From an uncultured Aquimarina sp. (GTDB lineage: Bacteria; Bacteroidota; Bacteroidia; Flavobacteriales; Flavobacteriaceae), in the NCBI GenBank assembly GCA_947492105.1, contig CANLMN010000006.1, positions 117,804 to 181,803 of the forward strand: 64,000 nucleotides of DNA. Reading direction: 5' to 3'. The notes under the pieces were generated by a model. It did not search any database. It was not told where the DNA came from and saw nothing but the letters and a program-made list of their open reading frames with translations. Made by a program: the position numbers and the translations under genes. This document shows positions 19,054 to 27,673 of this stretch, piece after piece; the stretch's first letter is position 1, and each line of letters starts with the position of its first letter.

Positions 19054-19791
19054 TTACAATTGCAAAATACTTCTTTTGGACAATAGATCTTTAATCTCTT
19101 CTACATTATTCTTATACGATCTCGAAAATGGAATAGGCGCTGTAAGGTTCTTGATGGTACATTTAGATTTTCCAAAATGAATTCTGGAAATATATTTACT
19201 ATTGACAATATAACTATTATGAATACGCACAAAACCTTCTGGTAACACATTCTGAAAATGTTTAAGTGTTTTGAATGCTTCTACGGTTTGTCCATTATAC
19301 AACATGAAATCTGTTGTATTGTTGTCCGCTTTGAGATATAAAACTTCATCCAAATTAACAAATCGATAATCCCCATAAGATTTAAAACAAATAGTACTAT
19401 CTGAGGTGTCTACAAAACTTTTTTGATATCTATACAATGATCTACGCAACACATTTTTGTCAAAAGGTTTTAGGATATAATCTAAGATACCATTCCGAAT
19501 ACCTTCTATAGCATACTTTTCCGTTTTAGTTACTACAATAAACTCAGGCATAATATTCAAATATTTTTGAAGTTCTTTGATAATAGAATATCCGCAATTT
19601 TCGGCATAAACCCCCTGAACATTCACCTCCAAGAAAACTAATTTTGGAGCGCGCTCTAGTACCAAATTAATACCTTCTTCTTCATTATTTGCTATACCAG
19701 TACACATATATTCCTTGTGCTCTTCTAAAGCTAATTGAATCGTTTCTATTGTCTTTAGATCATTATCGATTATAACGTAGGGATATTTCAT
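19054..19791 (-). CDS. Orphan LytTR response regulator with a Glu at the phospho-site
   Basis: 245 aa. An N-terminal receiver domain (1-125) with IDND for the acidic pocket, VVTKTEKYA and ILKPFD for the conserved Thr and Lys, and a C-terminal LytTR DNA-binding domain (about 140-240: KSYGDYRFVNLDEVLYLKAD, FVRIHNSYIVNSKYI). At the phosphoacceptor position the usual LDI is LEV (Glu55 in APKLVFLEVNVQG), so normal Asp phosphorylation is not possible there; Glu may mimic the active state. No histidine kinase gene is adjacent, which fits phosphorylation-independent function. Targets unknown. Confidence 0.88.
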   Translation of the reverse strand: MKYPYVIIDNDLKTIETIQLALEEHKEYMCTGIANNEEEGINLVLERAPKLVFLEVNVQGVYAENCGYSIIKELQKYLNIMPEFIVVTKTEKYAIEGIRNGILDYILKPFDKNVLRRSLYRYQKSFVDTSDSTICFKSYGDYRFVNLDEVLYLKADNNTTDFMLYNGQTVEAFKTLKHFQNVLPEGFVRIHNSYIVNSKYISRIHFGKSKCTIKNLTAPIPFSRSYKNNVEEIKDLLSKRSILQL

Positions 19792-20067
19792 AATAGTCTT
19801 CTATAATTTTAATTAATGATAAGATTTGGAAGATCTTTTTGGCTTTATTATAGAGTAATTCAATATATCATAATTTAGGTTTTATTGGTTACGGTTTTCA
19901 CTCAATATATATAAGTGTTAGTATTCTTTTAAATACAAAATACAGTATAAACACCTAAAAAACAGATTAGTACATCGTTTTTATATTTAATTTAACACCT
20001 CTTATAGTTTTAAAAAAAATGTTAATTTTTACAAAAACAATAATTTATCTCATTATATCCCGTTTTT

Positions 20068-20099
20068 TTTGTGATAATCTCTAGGACATAGTACCTTTA
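20068..20099 (+). promoter_or_regulatory. Candidate promoter of the sirtuin operon
   Basis: TTTG at 20068-20071 and TACCTTTA at 20092-20099 with 20 bases between, close to the flavobacterial TTTG-N19-TAnnTTTG pattern with one mismatch in the -7 box. The rest of the 312-base divergent gap shows nothing else recognisable. Confidence 0.5.
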
Positions 20100-20104
20100 T
20101 TCTC

Positions 20105-20776
20105 ATGGAAAACATTGTAGTACTTACTGGAGCTGGTATGAGCGCTGAGAGTGGTATTAACACTTTTAGAGACATTGATGGACTGTGGGAGGGACACGAT
20201 ATCATGGAGGTTGCATCACCTCAAGGATGGCAAAAAGATCAAAATTTGGTCTTAGATTTTTACAACAAACGCAGGCGTCAATTACTAGAAGTCTCACCAA
20301 ATAGTGCGCATAAACAACTAGCAGATCTAGAAACAAAACACCACGTCTCTATCATTACACAAAATGTAGACGATCTACATGAGCGAGCTGGTAGTACTAA
20401 TGTAATACACCTACACGGAGAATTATGTAAAGTGCGCAGTCAAATAGATACTCACGATATTCGAGAATGGAAAAAAGATTTAATTATAGGAGATCTATGT
20501 AAACATGGACAACAATTACGTCCTCATATTGTATGGTTTGGTGAAGAGGTACCTATGATGGAACAAGCGATTAAAACAACTCAACAAGCCACAATACTCA
20601 TTATTATCGGAACTTCTATGCAAGTATACCCTGCTGCTGGTTTATCTAGCTATGCTCCAGACACAGCTCCTGTTTATTATATTGACCCAAAACCCGCGAA
20701 CACTTCGCAAAAAAATCTTATTGTATTAAAAGAAAAGGCTACCTCTGGAGTAGCAAAACTTTTAAAAACACTTTAA
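20105..20776 (+). CDS. cobB: NAD-dependent protein deacylase (sirtuin, CobB-like class III)
   Basis: 223 aa. NAD-binding LTGAGMSAESGINTFRD at residues 7-23, TQNVDDLHERAG at 85-96, catalytic His104 in HLHGEL, and IIIGTSMQVYPAAGL. Tyr53 and Arg56 in FYNKRRRQLLE form the YxxR motif of class III sirtuins that prefer succinyl or malonyl lysine. Only two of the four zinc-site cysteines remain (Cys108 and Cys132), so the structural zinc site looks degraded, as I recall in other flavobacterial sirtuins. First gene of a plus-strand run with a HEAT-like protein and AlkB, spaced by about 15 bases each. Confidence 0.92.
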   Translation: MENIVVLTGAGMSAESGINTFRDIDGLWEGHDIMEVASPQGWQKDQNLVLDFYNKRRRQLLEVSPNSAHKQLADLETKHHVSIITQNVDDLHERAGSTNVIHLHGELCKVRSQIDTHDIREWKKDLIIGDLCKHGQQLRPHIVWFGEEVPMMEQAIKTTQQATILIIIGTSMQVYPAAGLSSYAPDTAPVYYIDPKPANTSQKNLIVLKEKATSGVAKLLKTL

Positions 20777-20791
20777 AACTATAACACTTCA

Positions 20792-21343
20792 ATGCATCTT
20801 CAAAATAGTTTGAAACATATCAATCATTCTATAGCCCAACGAACTTACTTTGCGAACTTGTTGATTGACGACCCCACATTAATACGCGAAATATTCCAAA
20901 TCGCAGAAACTATTCATACAGAAGTATCATTTAAAGCATTATGGGCCTTAGAATTTATGTGCAAAAGCAAACCAGAAGCTATTATCCCTTATTTAGATAG
21001 TTTTGTTACTCTACTACCTATTGTATATAAAGATTCTGGAATCAGACCTTTGGCCAAAATTTGTGAATATCTCATTACTAACTACTATCACCAATCTCCC
21101 AATGAGATACAAATAGCACTACAAAAGAACCACCGTGAACAGATTACAGAAGCTTGTTTTGATTGGTTAATAACTGACCAAAAAGTCGCAGCAAAAGCTT
21201 ATGCATTAACCTGCCTACAATTACTAGGTACAGAATTCGCATGGATTCATCCTGAATTAAAAAACGCTATAGAGAAACAATATAACTCGCAGAGTGCAGC
21301 TTTTAAATCACGGTCTCGAATGGTTTTGAAAAAGATAAACTGA
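20792..21343 (+). CDS. HEAT-like helical protein of unknown function
   Basis: 183 aa, almost entirely helical by composition, with repeated helix pairs (REIFQIAETIHTEVSFKALW, LEFMCKSKPEAIIPYLDSFV, CFDWLITDQKVAAKAYALTC) like HEAT repeats. No signal peptide or membrane segment. In flavobacterial annotation such proteins are sometimes labelled adenylosuccinate lyase because they sit beside purB, but no lyase catalytic motif is present here. It lies 15 bases after the sirtuin and 14 before alkB, so it is probably co-transcribed. Function unknown. Confidence 0.75.
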   Translation: MHLQNSLKHINHSIAQRTYFANLLIDDPTLIREIFQIAETIHTEVSFKALWALEFMCKSKPEAIIPYLDSFVTLLPIVYKDSGIRPLAKICEYLITNYYHQSPNEIQIALQKNHREQITEACFDWLITDQKVAAKAYALTCLQLLGTEFAWIHPELKNAIEKQYNSQSAAFKSRSRMVLKKIN

Positions 21344-21357
21344 TATATATCCTATCC

Positions 21358-21963
21358 ATGAATTTATTTCAAGAATCAAAAGAACCTATTATACTGAACC
21401 TCCCTGATGCTGATATTACATATTATCCTGCGATATACAACCTAGCCAAAGCACAAAACATATTTGAAGAATTATACAACAATACAGTTTGGCAACAAGA
21501 TGATATTACCATTTTTGGAAAAACACATGCTCAACCCCGACTCACTGCTTTGTATGCTAACAACACCAATAGTTATAGTTATTCAGGAATCACAATGCAC
21601 CCTACTCCTTTTAGCCCTCTACTTCAAAAAATAAAAACAACGGTAGAACAGTATACCCACCATCACTTCACTACCTGTCTTCTTAATCTATATCGCAATG
21701 AACAAGATAGTAATGGTTGGCATGCTGATAATGAAAAAGAATTAGGCATAAATCCAATTATTGCATCACTGAGCTTTGGAGCCCCCAGATGGTTTCACTT
21801 AAAACATCGCAATGAAAAACAATATAAAGCTAAAATTCTCTTGGAACCTGGAAGTCTTTTGGTTATGAAAGGAACTACTCAACAATTTTGGCTACATCAA
21901 ATACCTAAAAAAAAAATCACTACTCCTCCCCGTATAAATCTCACATTCCGAACAGTTTTATAA
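21358..21963 (+). CDS. alkB: AlkB-type alpha-ketoglutarate-dependent DNA repair dioxygenase
   Basis: 201 aa. Iron ligands His122 and Asp124 in GWHADNEKELG, and His180 in FWLHQIPK, with the 2-oxoglutarate-binding RxNxTFR motif at 192-198 (RINLTFR). YSYSGITMHPTPFSP is the usual nucleotide-recognition lid, and the size fits the ALKBH2/3-like bacterial subgroup. It removes N1-methyladenine and N3-methylcytosine lesions by oxidative demethylation. Third gene of the sirtuin operon. No Ada partner is nearby. Confidence 0.93.
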   Translation: MNLFQESKEPIILNLPDADITYYPAIYNLAKAQNIFEELYNNTVWQQDDITIFGKTHAQPRLTALYANNTNSYSYSGITMHPTPFSPLLQKIKTTVEQYTHHHFTTCLLNLYRNEQDSNGWHADNEKELGINPIIASLSFGAPRWFHLKHRNEKQYKAKILLEPGSLLVMKGTTQQFWLHQIPKKKITTPPRINLTFRTVL

Positions 21964-22076
21964 CACAAAAGCAGGTCTTCAGGTATGTAATAAACTAAAC
22001 ATCAAAATTATATTAGATTATTTTTAAAAAATAATTTGTCTTTTTTTTTGTAACTTGAGAGAAAACACTTTGCGCT

Positions 22077-22943
22077 ATGAATCATTATACTCTACAAGAA
22101 ACATTTATTGTACACCAATATGAGTACGATAAATGGGAAGCTCATCCTGGTTTTCTTAATTATTTTGAAATCATCTTTATAGAAAATGGTCATGGATATC
22201 ATACAATAAATGAAAAACGTTTTCCCTATAAGAAGAGAGACATCTTCTTAATTGCCCCAGAGGACACACATAATTTTGAAATTGAACATTATACAAAATT
22301 TACTAATTTTAAATTTACGGAGTTATTATTCTCCAACAAAACAAACTTACCTGATCGCAAATTTTGGCTACAACGAATTAAACAACTTCTAATACAACCT
22401 AATCAAACACCTGGTGATATCATACGCTATGAAGAAGATCGTAATGTATTATGGAATATCAAAGATTTTATAGTAAAAGAATTTAAACAAAAAAACCCTT
22501 ATTATCTTCATATCATCTCGAATGCCATCAGTACATCTTTGAGTATTATTTCTAGAAATACTATTGACAGCTATTCTTGTCTAAAAAAAGAAATTAGTTC
22601 TCAACATTCTAAAATTGATGCAATCCTTACTCATATAAGACAACATGTACATGATAATAATCTCACCAAAATTAGTTATTTGGCACAACTATTCCACATG
22701 TCACAGAGTTCTATAAGTACATATTTCAAAAAACAAACAGGTGAATCCATACATCAATATATCACCAAATACAAAATGCAGCTGGCAGAACAACGGTTAC
22801 AACAAACCGAATTCACTGTTGCAGAAATTGCCTACCAGTTAGGATATACTGATGAGAGTCACCTTACCAAAACTTTTAAAAAATTTTTCTTAAAATCTCC
22901 AAGACAATATCGAAAAGAGCAAGAATTAACAATAGAATTATAG
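22077..22943 (+). CDS. AraC-family transcriptional regulator
   Basis: 288 aa. N-terminal cupin-like sensing domain (about 15-110: FEIIFIENGHGYHTINEKRF, DIFLIAPEDTHNFEI) and C-terminal double helix-turn-helix at about 190-285 (KISYLAQLFHMSQSSISTYF, FTVAEIAYQLGYTDESHLTK, KSPRQYRKE). The gene follows alkB by 113 bases, with its own likely promoter region, so it may or may not belong to that operon. Ligand and targets unknown. Confidence 0.88.
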   Translation: MNHYTLQETFIVHQYEYDKWEAHPGFLNYFEIIFIENGHGYHTINEKRFPYKKRDIFLIAPEDTHNFEIEHYTKFTNFKFTELLFSNKTNLPDRKFWLQRIKQLLIQPNQTPGDIIRYEEDRNVLWNIKDFIVKEFKQKNPYYLHIISNAISTSLSIISRNTIDSYSCLKKEISSQHSKIDAILTHIRQHVHDNNLTKISYLAQLFHMSQSSISTYFKKQTGESIHQYITKYKMQLAEQRLQQTEFTVAEIAYQLGYTDESHLTKTFKKFFLKSPRQYRKEQELTIEL

Positions 22944-23070
22944 ATACAGAAAATATCACCAAACTTAAATCAACATATTGTATTTTTTATAACAAATACA
23001 TAAGTAGCTTCCAGCTAAAAAAAACCACACAATTCACCTTAAACTACTCAAAAACAAATTATTCAATTAT

Positions 23071-23199
23071 TGTTTGAATTTACGAAAAAGAAAGAGTACG
23101 ATTTTTTTGTTTCAGCTTCAGCTGAAAAATCATACATAGCCTTAGCTATGGAATATATAAACAAGGCAATACGCGATATTATATAGCTAATTTGGTATA
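23071..23199 (+). repeat. Chimeric dispersed repeat: type III arm joined to type II body
   Basis: The left part (TGTTTGAATTTAC, TTTTTTTGTTTCAGCTTCAG) is a type III right arm in reverse orientation. It switches at the core CATAGCCTTAGCTATGGAA into a type II right half that ends ATATAGCTAATTTGGTATA. The internal AACAAGGCATTTAGATG segment is shortened. Confidence 0.75.
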
Positions 23200-23203
23200 A
23201 ATC

Positions 23204-23308
23204 ACTTTTTTCTACTGTTTTTTCACTAAAAAATTAAACCATACCCACAGCTATGCTTAAATTTTATAGTTCAAATTATTTTAGCCTACAATTACATTTT
23301 AGCTAGTA
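23204..23308 (+). repeat. Dispersed palindromic repeat, type I copy
   Basis: TTTTTTCTACTGTTTTTTCA, core ATACCCACAGCTATGC, TTAAATTTTATAGTTCAAAT, TACAATTACATTTTAGCTAG. It sits five bases after the chimeric copy. Confidence 0.8.
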
Positions 23309-23453
23309 GAAGTTTTATTGCTCAAATCAACAAATAACAGTTACAATTATTGTAATCTACAACAATCTTAAAAGCAAAAAGAGCAGCAAAACATAGACAA
23401 AATTTAGGGCTATTTTAGGAGATAAAAAAGTTCACACACTCATGTACAATACA

Positions 23454-23490
23454 AAAAGCGTAGCTAACAAATATTGTTAACTACGCTTTT
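23454..23490. terminator. Hairpin terminator, probably of dnaK
   Basis: Arms AAAAGCGTAGCTAAC and GTTAACTACGCTTTT with one mismatch and a 7-base loop; T-runs on both strands. It lies 147 bases after the dnaK stop on the minus strand and could serve either direction. Confidence 0.65.
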
Positions 23491-23636
23491 AATGTTGATT
23501 GACGTATTTCTATCTAAACTAAGATTTGAACTGTTCTGTTATTTTCGATAAAACATACCGAGATTGCCTCGTTTTGCCTTCAATTATCTTAATAATTACA
23601 TTCACTTCAAAAATCTCAGATAATACGAAATATCAA

Positions 23637-25541
23637 TTATTTTACTTCTTCAAAATCTACATCTTCTACATCACTTGCCTCTTCTGATCCTCCTGATGCT
23701 TCTGCACCTGGAGGAGGAGGAGTTGCTCCACCAGCTTCAGCTTGTGCTTTATACATCTCTTCACTAGCTGCTTTCCAAACTTCATTAATTTTATCCAAGG
23801 CAGGCTGTATCACAGCAAGATCTTTGGTTTCATAAGCTTTTTTCAACTCTTCTAATGCCTCTTCTACAGGTTTCTTCTTATCATCAGACAACTTATCTCC
23901 AAACTCTTTTAACTGCTTTTCTGTTTGGAAAATCATTCCATCTGCTTCATTAAGCTTATCAGCAGATTCTTTGGCCTTTTTATCCGCCTCTGCATTTGCT
24001 TCGGCATCCTGCTTCATTTTTGCAATCTCCTCTTCTGTCAAACCAGAAGATGCTTCGATACGAATATCTTGCGTTTTATTTGTTGCCTTGTCCGTAGCTG
24101 ACACTTTTATAATACCATTAGCATCAATATCAAAGGTTACTTCGATTTGCGGAGTACCTCGTTGTGCTGGAGGGATTCCATCCAAATGAAAACGACCTAT
24201 TGTTTTGTTATCTGCCGCCATAGAGCGCTCTCCTTGCAACACATGTATCTCTACTGATGGTTGATTATCTGCTGCTGTAGAAAACACCTGTGATTTCTTC
24301 GTTGGGATTGTTGTATTAGCCTCGATCAACTTGGTCATTACATTACCCATTGTCTCGATTCCTAGAGAAAGTGGCGTTACGTCTAATAACAATACATCCT
24401 TTACATCTCCAGTTAACACACCACCCTGAATGGCAGCTCCAACAGCTACTACTTCATCTGGATTTACACCTTTACTTGGTGCTTTTCCAAAGAAATCTTC
24501 TACTGCTTTTTGAACTGCAGGAATACGAGTAGACCCACCTACAAGAATAATTTCGTCAATATCACTTGTTGATAATCCAGCACTTTTCAACGCTGTTCTA
24601 CAAGGGTCGATCGTACGTTTAACCAAATCATCAATCAATTGATCAAATTTTGCTTTAGATAACGTACGCACCAAGTGCTTAGGTCCAGAAGCGGTTGCTG
24701 TAACATATGGCAAATTAATCTCTGTTTGAGCAGAAGACGATAATTCGATTTTTGCTTTTTCTGCAGCTTCTTTTAGACGTTGCAATGCCATTGGATCTTC
24801 TCTCAAATCTAGGTTTTCATCAGCTTTGAACTCTTCTGCTAACCAATCAATGATTTTTTGATCTACATCGTCACCACCAAGATGTGTATCTCCATCGGTA
24901 GACAATACCTCAAATACACCATCACCCAATTCCAAAATAGACACATCATGTGTACCTCCTCCAAAATCGAATACTACAATTTTTTGATCTGTACCTTTTT
25001 TATCTAATCCATAAGCCAAAGCTGCTGCTGTCGGCTCATTGATAATACGTTCTACTTTGAGTCCAGCGATCTCACCAGCTTCTTTTGTAGCCTGACGCTG
25101 TGCATCGTTAAAATAAGCTGGTACCGTAATCACAGCACGACTTACTTCCTGATCCAAAAACTCTTCTGCAGTTTTCTTCATTTTCTGAAGTATCATTGCA
25201 GATAACTCCTGAGGCGTATATAAACGACCGTCGATATCAACTCGTGGCGTATCATTATCTCCCTTAACTACGGTATATGCAGCTCTATTGACCTCCTTAT
25301 CTGATTCCGAGAATTTATTCCCCATAAAACGTTTGATAGAAGCAATTGTTTTTGTTGGATTTGTAACCGCCTGACGTTTTGCAGGGTCTCCAACTTTGAT
25401 TTCTCCTCCTTCTACAAATGCAATGACAGATGGTGTTGTCCTTTTTCCTTCAGAATTTGTGATAACAACCGGATCATTTCCCTCCATAACGGAGACACAC
25501 GAGTTGGTTGTTCCCAAATCTATTCCTATTATCTTACTCAT
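23637..25541 (-). CDS. dnaK: Molecular chaperone DnaK (Hsp70)
   Basis: 634 aa. ATPase domain from [14 protein letters not shown] (residue 4) through the phosphate-2 motif [14 protein letters not shown] and the adenosine motif [13 protein letters not shown]; the substrate-binding domain begins after [13 protein letters not shown] and the tail ends [11 protein letters not shown], matching the Hsp70 C-terminal acidic motif. Length is typical. No grpE or dnaJ lies beside it. No CIRCE (HrcA) site is seen upstream; instead a small palindrome TGACA-GGT-TGTCA occurs 84 bases before the start. Confidence 0.98.
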   Translation of the reverse strand: MSKIIGIDLGTTNSCVSVMEGNDPVVITNSEGKRTTPSVIAFVEGGEIKVGDPAKRQAVTNPTKTIASIKRFMGNKFSESDKEVNRAAYTVVKGDNDTPRVDIDGRLYTPQELSAMILQKMKKTAEEFLDQEVSRAVITVPAYFNDAQRQATKEAGEIAGLKVERIINEPTAAALAYGLDKKGTDQKIVVFDFGGGTHDVSILELGDGVFEVLSTDGDTHLGGDDVDQKIIDWLAEEFKADENLDLREDPMALQRLKEAAEKAKIELSSSAQTEINLPYVTATASGPKHLVRTLSKAKFDQLIDDLVKRTIDPCRTALKSAGLSTSDIDEIILVGGSTRIPAVQKAVEDFFGKAPSKGVNPDEVVAVGAAIQGGVLTGDVKDVLLLDVTPLSLGIETMGNVMTKLIEANTTIPTKKSQVFSTAADNQPSVEIHVLQGERSMAADNKTIGRFHLDGIPPAQRGTPQIEVTFDIDANGIIKVSATDKATNKTQDIRIEASSGLTEEEIAKMKQDAEANAEADKKAKESADKLNEADGMIFQTEKQLKEFGDKLSDDKKKPVEEALEELKKAYETKDLAVIQPALDKINEVWKAASEEMYKAQAEAGGATPPPPGAEASGGSEEASDVEDVDFEEVK

Positions 25542-25624
25542 AGTGCTATACTTTATTTTAAGTGTTATTTTTAAATAAATTACGATTCTCCAATATTCAA
25601 GGACTATGCCATTAAAAAAATAGG

Positions 25625-25637
25625 TGACAGGTTGTCA
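25625..25637. promoter_or_regulatory. Small palindrome upstream of dnaK
   Basis: TGACA-GGT-TGTCA, 84 bases before the dnaK start and 86 before the divergent gene at 25723. A possible operator; which gene it serves is unknown. Confidence 0.3.
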
Positions 25638-25722
25638 TTGTTCATAACTAAGTTCACAAATCAACTACGGTCTAAGCAAACCAAGTTCATGAATTTGGTA
25701 TTTTGTATAAAAACATTTTGCT

Positions 25723-26130
25723 ATGAATAACAGAGACCAAGCCCTTTTGGCATTACGCCCCGAAATTCCTTTGGCCAAAACATCCAATTCTATGTCAAGT
25801 CAAGAGCATTTTCAAAACAAGACATTACGCCCTATTATAAAATTACAAGGAGATCTTATACTACATCTTTTTAAGAATTATATTCAAAAAAGAAAAAACA
25901 CATTTTACGAGATGTCGCTCCAAAAGCGTATTTTATTTATTGAAAATGCGATACAAAAAGATATGAAATTTCGAAATGGACTTAAAGGAGTTATCATTGG
26001 ACAATTTACAATACAAGAATATATAACCTATACTGAAGACTCTTCTTCTTTAAACAAAAGAATGATGAATATTGTAAAGGAACGATTGTTAAACAATATT
26101 CAATTATTAGAATACGAACTGACGTATTAG
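25723..26130 (+). CDS. Conserved flavobacterial protein of unknown function
   Basis: 135 aa, no signal peptide. Begins MNNRDQALLALRPEIPLAKT and contains LRPIIKLQGDLILHLFKNYI, FRNGLKGVIIGQFTIQEYI and LNKRMMNIVKERLLNNIQLL. As I recall, such short proteins in this family are sometimes labelled glyoxalase in annotations, but no glyoxalase metal-binding pattern is visible. Helical and basic. Its 3' end overlaps the convergent DUF3307 gene by 24 bases. Function unknown. Confidence 0.7.
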   Translation: MNNRDQALLALRPEIPLAKTSNSMSSQEHFQNKTLRPIIKLQGDLILHLFKNYIQKRKNTFYEMSLQKRILFIENAIQKDMKFRNGLKGVIIGQFTIQEYITYTEDSSSLNKRMMNIVKERLLNNIQLLEYELTY

Positions 26131-26832
26131 CATACCTATCAAGATCGTAATTGAAAAACTCATCAATGTACCTATAAGCACATATTCTGTTTGTTTCCGT
26201 GCATTACTTTCTCCTTTGTCTGTAAATCGCAAAATGGATTTTGCTGCGATGAGGAATCCTATTGCACTAAAGTTATTGGAAAGAATAAAAGTAAGCACCA
26301 AAATACGTTCAAAAATCCCGATGTAACGTCCCGCTTTTTTGAGACTTGGCAAATGTACCACTTCTTTAATTTCTTTTTGCCAGCTAGAAGTAGCCTTACC
26401 AACTAAGAAACCTACTGGAAACACAACAGCTATATATCCAATCATTACCGCTAAAATTTTAAGTGTAGAAAAAACAGTTACTACTTTTTTTAACACTACA
26501 TCAAATCCATCGATAATAAAAAGCCAACACACTAAAACCACAAGAATATGAAACAATTGATCTAACAAAAAGTACTTTAAATTATCTACCCCTTGTTCCA
26601 ATTTCCACCAATCAATTACAAAATGTGTAATTGCAACAACCACTCCTATATACCATAACTCTAATCGTTGCAAAAAAAGCACTGACAAAACTCCTGACAA
26701 CACTACATGAATATAAAAATATACAGATGCTGCTTTGTGAGTCCGTTTATGTTCTACCCATTTTGTTGGCTGCAGTACAAAATCCGTTAATAAATGTGCC
26801 AAGAATAATTGTAATAGTACTATACTATCCAT
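26107..26832 (-). CDS. DUF3307 family membrane protein
   Basis: 241 aa from the chosen start MDSIVLLQLFLAHLLTDFVLQP. The first helix with the Asp in LLTDF, the HKAASVYFYIHVVLSG segment and HFVIDWWK are hallmarks of DUF3307. About six membrane helices. The start at 26832 lies four bases after the satD stop; a longer start (26856) would overlap it by 20 bases. SatD plus DUF3307 is a recurrent gene pair; the function of the membrane partner is not known. Confidence 0.85.
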   Translation of the reverse strand: MDSIVLLQLFLAHLLTDFVLQPTKWVEHKRTHKAASVYFYIHVVLSGVLSVLFLQRLELWYIGVVVAITHFVIDWWKLEQGVDNLKYFLLDQLFHILVVLVCWLFIIDGFDVVLKKVVTVFSTLKILAVMIGYIAVVFPVGFLVGKATSSWQKEIKEVVHLPSLKKAGRYIGIFERILVLTFILSNNFSAIGFLIAAKSILRFTDKGESNARKQTEYVLIGTLMSFSITILIGMLIRQFVF

Positions 26833-26836
26833 AATA

Positions 26837-27526
26837 TCATAGTAGTTTTTGTGCAATTTGTTTATATCGATCCAAAAGCAATACGATTAAATCCCATCCA
26901 GCTGCTTTTTTTCTAAAGTTCACAGCGGCCTGACTAATACCTATTTCTTTTGCTATGCTAATCTCCTTATACCCCTGTAATAAATAATACACAACCTCGG
27001 CAGAAGCCATAGACCATCGTTCCATCAACTCCTCCAAAAACTGTAAACTCACATTAAACTCCTTATTGACCTCCTCGTTTTTTGTTGTCAATGTAATAAC
27101 CCTTCGTTGAGATTTCATAATATCTAACTGTCTACCAGAATATTGAAATGCATCACCATCAGATTCACCCACACGATCAAAATAAAAACTTTGTTCTCCA
27201 ATTCCAATAGCTACTCTAAAATCTATTTGAATTTTTTTGGACTTAGCATCCAGTTTTTCATTTTCAAAACGCAGCCTATTAACAGCTGTTTTGATTTGTA
27301 ATACTATAGCCAAAGCTAAAGGAACCTCATAAATAACTCCCTGAAAACTATCTCCCCTATACAATTCAAAACTCGAACCTGTCAGTTTTTTAGATTCTGA
27401 TTTGACAACAGCAATTAATGCCTCACGAGTTTGAAAATCATGACCCGAAGAACCAATAAAATCTGCTGTTATCACAGCAATTTGAAGTTTTTTGTGTGTA
27501 CTTTGTATATTATCTAAATCATACAT
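26837..27526 (-). CDS. SatD family transcription-factor-like protein
   Basis: 229 aa from the chosen start MYDLDNIQSTHKKLQIAVIT. The N-terminal part has ITADFIGSSGHDFQ and FELYRGDSFQGVIYEV, then VAIGIGEQSFYFDRVGESDG, all SatD-like; the C-terminus carries a helix-turn-helix (LLQGYKEISIAKEIGISQAA). The pairing with DUF3307 downstream supports the call. Upstream are two identical 23-bp inverted repeats (27548-27599), which suggests the protein represses its own operon. A start 16 codons earlier (27574) would run through the first repeat and is less likely. Confidence 0.85.
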   Translation of the reverse strand: MYDLDNIQSTHKKLQIAVITADFIGSSGHDFQTREALIAVVKSESKKLTGSSFELYRGDSFQGVIYEVPLALAIVLQIKTAVNRLRFENEKLDAKSKKIQIDFRVAIGIGEQSFYFDRVGESDGDAFQYSGRQLDIMKSQRRVITLTTKNEEVNKEFNVSLQFLEELMERWSMASAEVVYYLLQGYKEISIAKEIGISQAAVNFRKKAAGWDLIVLLLDRYKQIAQKLL

Positions 27527-27547
27527 GCAAACAAAATAAGCAAAATA

Positions 27548-27599
27548 ACTTATAACACAAAAATATAAGTCCAAAAACTTATTAAAAGAGTATATAAGT
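27548..27599. promoter_or_regulatory. Twin operator-like inverted repeats before satD
   Basis: Two copies of ACTTAT-N11-ATAAGT, at 27548-27570 and 27577-27599, each preceded by A and set 29 bases apart. They lie 22-73 bases upstream of the chosen satD start. The identical half-sites and equal spacing point to a dimeric DNA-binding protein, most simply SatD itself. Confidence 0.55.
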
Positions 27600-27600
27600 T

Positions 27601-27650
27601 ATTAAACTACAAAACCCGAACAATTAATTGTTCGGGTTTTGTAGTTTAAT
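27601..27650 (-). terminator. 50-bp perfect palindrome, terminator of the TPR gene
   Basis: Two exactly complementary 25-base arms (ATTAAACTACAAAACCCGAA then CAATT, and the reverse) centred on AATT at 27625. It lies 24 bases after the TPR gene stop and one base from the second satD repeat, so it also insulates the two transcription units. Confidence 0.8.
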
Positions 27651-27673
27651 AAGGTTGTTGCATTTCAAAAAAA

